Below are positions 61,369 to 64,000 of a DNA stretch of 64,000 nucleotides, piece by piece (positions within the stretch are counted from its first letter, which is position 1; the number at the start of each line of letters is the position of its first letter). The translations under genes were made by a program, and so were the position numbers. The DNA is taken from contig CAZLWE010000002.1 of NCBI GenBank assembly GCA_964562985.1, positions 53,807-117,806 of the forward strand. Reading direction: 5' to 3'. Below the pieces are notes generated by a model, which did not search any database, had not been told where the DNA came from, and was given only the letters and a program-made list of their open reading frames with translations. This DNA comes from SHLQ01 sp964562985 (GTDB taxonomy: Bacteria; Actinomycetota; Acidimicrobiia; Acidimicrobiales; SHLQ01).

Positions 61369-62838
61369 ATGGCTCAGCCAGACCCAACACACCCCGGCCT
61401 TCCGCTCAAGCTCGAACCATGCTCGAACGGCGAGTACGTGCCCTCCCCCGCATCGTCGATCGTCAAACGCACCATCGAAGAGACGCACCGCGTTGCCGAC
61501 GTTCGCTCACGGAGGCTCGGTATTAGTCGCCGACAGTTTCTGCAGTCATCGGCTGGGATGACAACGATGATGGCCATCTTGGCTGCATGCAGCAGCGACG
61601 AAGGTCAGACCGGCGGCCAGTTCGACCCCACGACTACGAGCTCATCGACCAGTACGTCCACGTCGACCACGAGCACGACAACCACCACCGAGGCCGTCGC
61701 CGAAACCGACGAAACCATGGACGAAGACGCTGCCGAAGAAGCGCTCGCCGCGCCCGAGGGCGAGTTCATCTTTGACATCCAAGGCCATCTCCTCGAATAC
61801 CCCGATGACGCTCCGGGCAACCCCGGATTCCCACAATCGAACTGCGGCGAAGCGGTCCCCGGTGACTGCTACGGCATCGACCACTTCTTCGAAGCGATCT
61901 TTGTCGACAGCGAAACCACCATGGTCATGCTGTCCGCCATTCCGTTCGGCAACGGCGCGCTCTCCAACACCGTCATGCAACAAGCCGTCGATACCGCGGG
62001 CCGTTTCGGCTGTTCTGAGCGTGTACTGATGCAGGGCGAATCGTTCCCCACGTCCCGAGGCATCGACGCCATGGAAGAGGTCGCGGCGAACTTCAACATC
62101 AACGCGTTCAAGACCTACACCCACAACGGCGGTCCTGCGTGGCGCCTCGATGATGCCACCGGTAACGCCTATTTCGAGAAGGTCCAAGAGGTCTGCGTGC
62201 CGATCGTGGCGGTGCACAAGGGCCTCTCGGGGAACAACCCCGCGTCGTCACCGGTCGACGTTGGCCCTGCCGCGGTCAACCACCCGGGGGTCGACATCTT
62301 GGTGTACCACTCGGGCTACGAGAATAGCTTCACTGAAGGTCCGTACTCACGTGACGACGATTTCGGTGTGAACCGGCTGATCACCTCGGTGCTCAATTCC
62401 GGTTCACCCGGGAACGTTTATGCCGAGTTGGGTTCCACCTGGCGCAACGTGATGGCGAGCCCCAATGAGGCCGCCCACCTGATCGGCAAGTTGCTCGTGC
62501 ACCTGGGCGAAGACAACATCTTGTGGGGCACCGACTCACTTTGGTACGGCAACCCCCAAGACCAGATCCAGCTGTTCCGGGCGTTACAGATCTCCGAAGA
62601 GTTCCAAGAGCAGTTCGGCTATCCGGCCCTCACCGACGAGATCAAAGCCAAGATCTTCGGCGGCAACGCAGCGCGAGTATTTGGGGTGGACCTGCCCGAC
62701 GTGGCATGCAACATCGACGAGACCGCCATTCAACAACTTCGAGCCGAACGGGAGGTCAACTTCCGGCCCACCACCAACCGCACCTACCAAGAACTCGGCT
62801 GGCAGACCTACCAACGCAACTTCGGCCACCGCTCATAG
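61369..62838 (+). CDS. Tat-exported amidohydrolase-like lipoprotein
   Basis: The 489 residues begin with a ~45-residue N-terminal region, then a twin-Arg signal GISRRQFLQSSAGMTTMMAILAACSS with lipobox Cys, and a Ser/Thr-only linker of about 25 residues. The catalytic domain resembles amidohydrolase_2 (TIM barrel): IFDIQGHLLEY instead of the usual D-x-H-x-H, AFKTYTHNGG, VPIVAVHKGLSG, LVYHSGYENSF and ILWGTDSLWYG with the metal-site Asp. Metal is probably loaded in the cytoplasm, hence Tat export. Substrate unknown. Confidence 0.82.
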   Translation: MAQPDPTHPGLPLKLEPCSNGEYVPSPASSIVKRTIEETHRVADVRSRRLGISRRQFLQSSAGMTTMMAILAACSSDEGQTGGQFDPTTTSSSTSTSTSTTSTTTTTEAVAETDETMDEDAAEEALAAPEGEFIFDIQGHLLEYPDDAPGNPGFPQSNCGEAVPGDCYGIDHFFEAIFVDSETTMVMLSAIPFGNGALSNTVMQQAVDTAGRFGCSERVLMQGESFPTSRGIDAMEEVAANFNINAFKTYTHNGGPAWRLDDATGNAYFEKVQEVCVPIVAVHKGLSGNNPASSPVDVGPAAVNHPGVDILVYHSGYENSFTEGPYSRDDDFGVNRLITSVLNSGSPGNVYAELGSTWRNVMASPNEAAHLIGKLLVHLGEDNILWGTDSLWYGNPQDQIQLFRALQISEEFQEQFGYPALTDEIKAKIFGGNAARVFGVDLPDVACNIDETAIQQLRAEREVNFRPTTNRTYQELGWQTYQRNFGHRS

Positions 62839-62890
62839 GGAATCGCCACTAGCGCAGCAATGACCAGCGATACCAGTCTCATCAAGGGCC

Positions 62891-63637
62891 CTACCCCGCA
62901 ATCCGTTCGAACACCGCGTTCGTTTGACGATTTCCGATCTCCAGGCTGTCGCCTTGAAGGAAGTACTCGACTGGCGCCCCCGAGAGTAGGTCGAGCAACG
63001 AGCGCTCGGTCAGAACCAGTTGCTCGCCGCCATCGGGGATGGCGCAAAGCTCTTCTGTTCCTTCCAAGGTTTCGGGCAGACCCGTGATCGTGTCGCCCTC
63101 GAATGTCACGTCGATGCTGAGCCGATTGCACCCAAAGTTGCCGAATAGCACTCCGGTGCTCGCCATGGCTTCAATCGTAATTTCTGGTATTTCGGATGTG
63201 GTCACCCCAACCTCCACAGGTTCTCCGATAGCCACCGTCGTCATCCGCCACACCCCGTTCAATCCAAGCGGTCCCGGCTCGCCGGTCCCTAACAGTTCGA
63301 AGGACTCGCCGGAGCTGCGATCGACAATCGTGATCGTCGGCTGGGCCGGATCCACACTGATTGTCACACCGTCGGCACAGTCTTGCCCGGTCCCAGGACG
63401 CTGAGTCCGAACGAGAACTTCGTATACGCCCGGCTCAACCTCATCGCTTTCCACGACCGGGTTCTGGTTACAGGAGTTGACCGCGAGTCCCACCTCGCTC
63501 GGCGACGCCCGCACCGCTTCTATCACGTCGGCTCGGTTCAGCCGATCACGGATGAAGAACGCAGCGAGAACCGCCACGGCAATCACGCCCAACCCGATCC
63601 CGAGCTTTGCGACCCTTGAAGAATCGAATCGCTCCAT
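62891..63637 (-). CDS. Membrane-anchored META-domain protein
   Basis: This 248-residue protein has an N-terminal membrane anchor (LGIGLGVIAVAVLAAFFI), a first extracytoplasmic beta region with paired Cys (AVNSCNQNPV, GQDCADGV) and a META/HslJ-like domain starting LNGVWRMTTVAIG with the typical FGNFGCNRLSIDVTFEGDTITG and EELCAIPDG. META domains occur in heat-shock and motility-related secreted proteins, where they act as small beta-barrel scaffolds. It converges on the amidohydrolase gene. Confidence 0.82.
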   Translation of the reverse strand: MERFDSSRVAKLGIGLGVIAVAVLAAFFIRDRLNRADVIEAVRASPSEVGLAVNSCNQNPVVESDEVEPGVYEVLVRTQRPGTGQDCADGVTISVDPAQPTITIVDRSSGESFELLGTGEPGPLGLNGVWRMTTVAIGEPVEVGVTTSEIPEITIEAMASTGVLFGNFGCNRLSIDVTFEGDTITGLPETLEGTEELCAIPDGGEQLVLTERSLLDLLSGAPVEYFLQGDSLEIGNRQTNAVFERIAG

Positions 63638-63759
63638 CTAGCCCAACCTCCTCATAGCCAACGGTACTTCTCCCCCTTGTACGACGACCGACATGATCTG
63701 GTTCCCGTTACCCTCGCTGCCCCTGCCCACGCTGACCAATCTTCACTGTCACAGCCCAC

Positions 63760-63775
63760 TCGTACAGTTGTTCTA
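63760..63775 (+). promoter_or_regulatory. SOS-like (LexA) box at the start of the last gene
   Basis: TCGTACAGTTGTTCTA matches TCGAAC-N4-GTTCGA except for two positions, one in each half. It overlaps the start codon of the partial gene. Confidence 0.35.
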
Positions 63776-64000
63776 TGTTCGGAGTTGGGGCATCGGGCCC
63801 GCAATCAACAGCCCACAACGGGCACAGCCGTCAGGCTGATGAGCGGGCTGTTGGCGATGCGTTGAGCCGTGTTGTGGCCGATACTCGTGCGCTGGCTCCC
63901 GGCGTGGGTGTCCGGCTGGCTCAAGCCGCCCAACGCGAGTTCGCGGCCCTCGAGGCCGAGCACCTGGCAGCGTTGAAGAAGGCCGGCGCATCCGATCGTG
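63775..64000 (+). CDS. N-terminal part of a hypothetical protein, possibly DUF222/HNH-like
   Basis: From ATG 63775 the frame stays open to the window edge for 75 codons (MFGVGASGPQSTAHNGHS...). After a polar leader it becomes a helical stretch LSRVVADTRALAPGVGVRLAQAAQREFAALEAEHLAALKKAG, which has the look of the first helices of DUF222 proteins. The SOS-like box at its start is in keeping with that. No ribosome binding site; leaderless translation is possible. The family cannot be settled without the rest. Confidence 0.5.
   Translation, partial: MFGVGASGPQSTAHNGHSRQADERAVGDALSRVVADTRALAPGVGVRLAQAAQREFAALEAEHLAALKKAGASDR

Overview
The window is a gene-dense, high-GC actinobacterial chromosome segment. 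Frequent ATGA stop/start overlaps, GTG starts, apparently leaderless promoters, an ECF41-type sigma factor, a DUF222/HNH gene, a small DUF2277 gene and an Mpt53-like lipoprotein all fit Actinobacteria. A marine or aquatic Acidimicrobiia (Ilumatobacter-like) lineage is my inference. I see no rRNA, tRNA, CRISPR array, phage module or intact insertion sequence.

Layout. 1-2504: a polymorphic-toxin-like protein with a HEAQH zincin motif, followed by two small genes that may confer immunity. 2666-10144: a response regulator converging on a seven-gene coupled operon. That operon runs bifunctional glycosyltransferase, two STAS proteins, flippase, hybrid histidine kinase, H-NOX heme sensor, then a kinase-like protein without its phosphoacceptor His. 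It looks like gas (NO)-responsive control of a surface polysaccharide. 10243-11799: a reverse transcriptase with a perfect 32-bp palindrome just 5' of its start. 12167-15818: a membrane protein, an SOS-controlled DUF222/HNH gene, and a decayed PadR/HAAS pair. 16013-23671: secreted and membrane proteins, including a tightly coupled five-gene surface operon with 11-bp-spaced repeats in two promoter regions.

23833-34934 is mostly metabolism: Ldh_2 dehydrogenase, two acyl-CoA synthetases, an EEP-family hydrolase with a membrane partner, cobQ, an SDR, and an ECF41 sigma factor fused in frame to an oxidoreductase remnant. 34957-37540 holds a GntR/DUF1648 operon flanked by two pseudogenes. 37559-42437 has a GH4 glycosidase, an HtrA-like lipoprotein protease and leuCD. 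42763-44733 is a spondin/RTX secreted protein with a recent internal duplication. 44876-56282 has trhO, DUF1853, a desaturase, a large alpha/beta hydrolase, a beta-propeller lipoprotein, an SOS-box-linked AlkB and an S9 peptidase.

56279-61234 is a sulfur/redox cluster: an Mpt53/DsbE-like thioredoxin whose first active-site Cys is an in-frame TGA (candidate selenocysteine with a SECIS-like hairpin), a CstB-like persulfide dioxygenase/rhodanese, a second rhodanese, an ECF sigma factor with two zf-HC2 anti-sigma paralogs, CcdA and a DUF2892 protein. Two promoters in this cluster share a 19-bp element. The window ends with an amidohydrolase-like Tat lipoprotein, a META-domain protein and the start of a gene with an SOS-like box.
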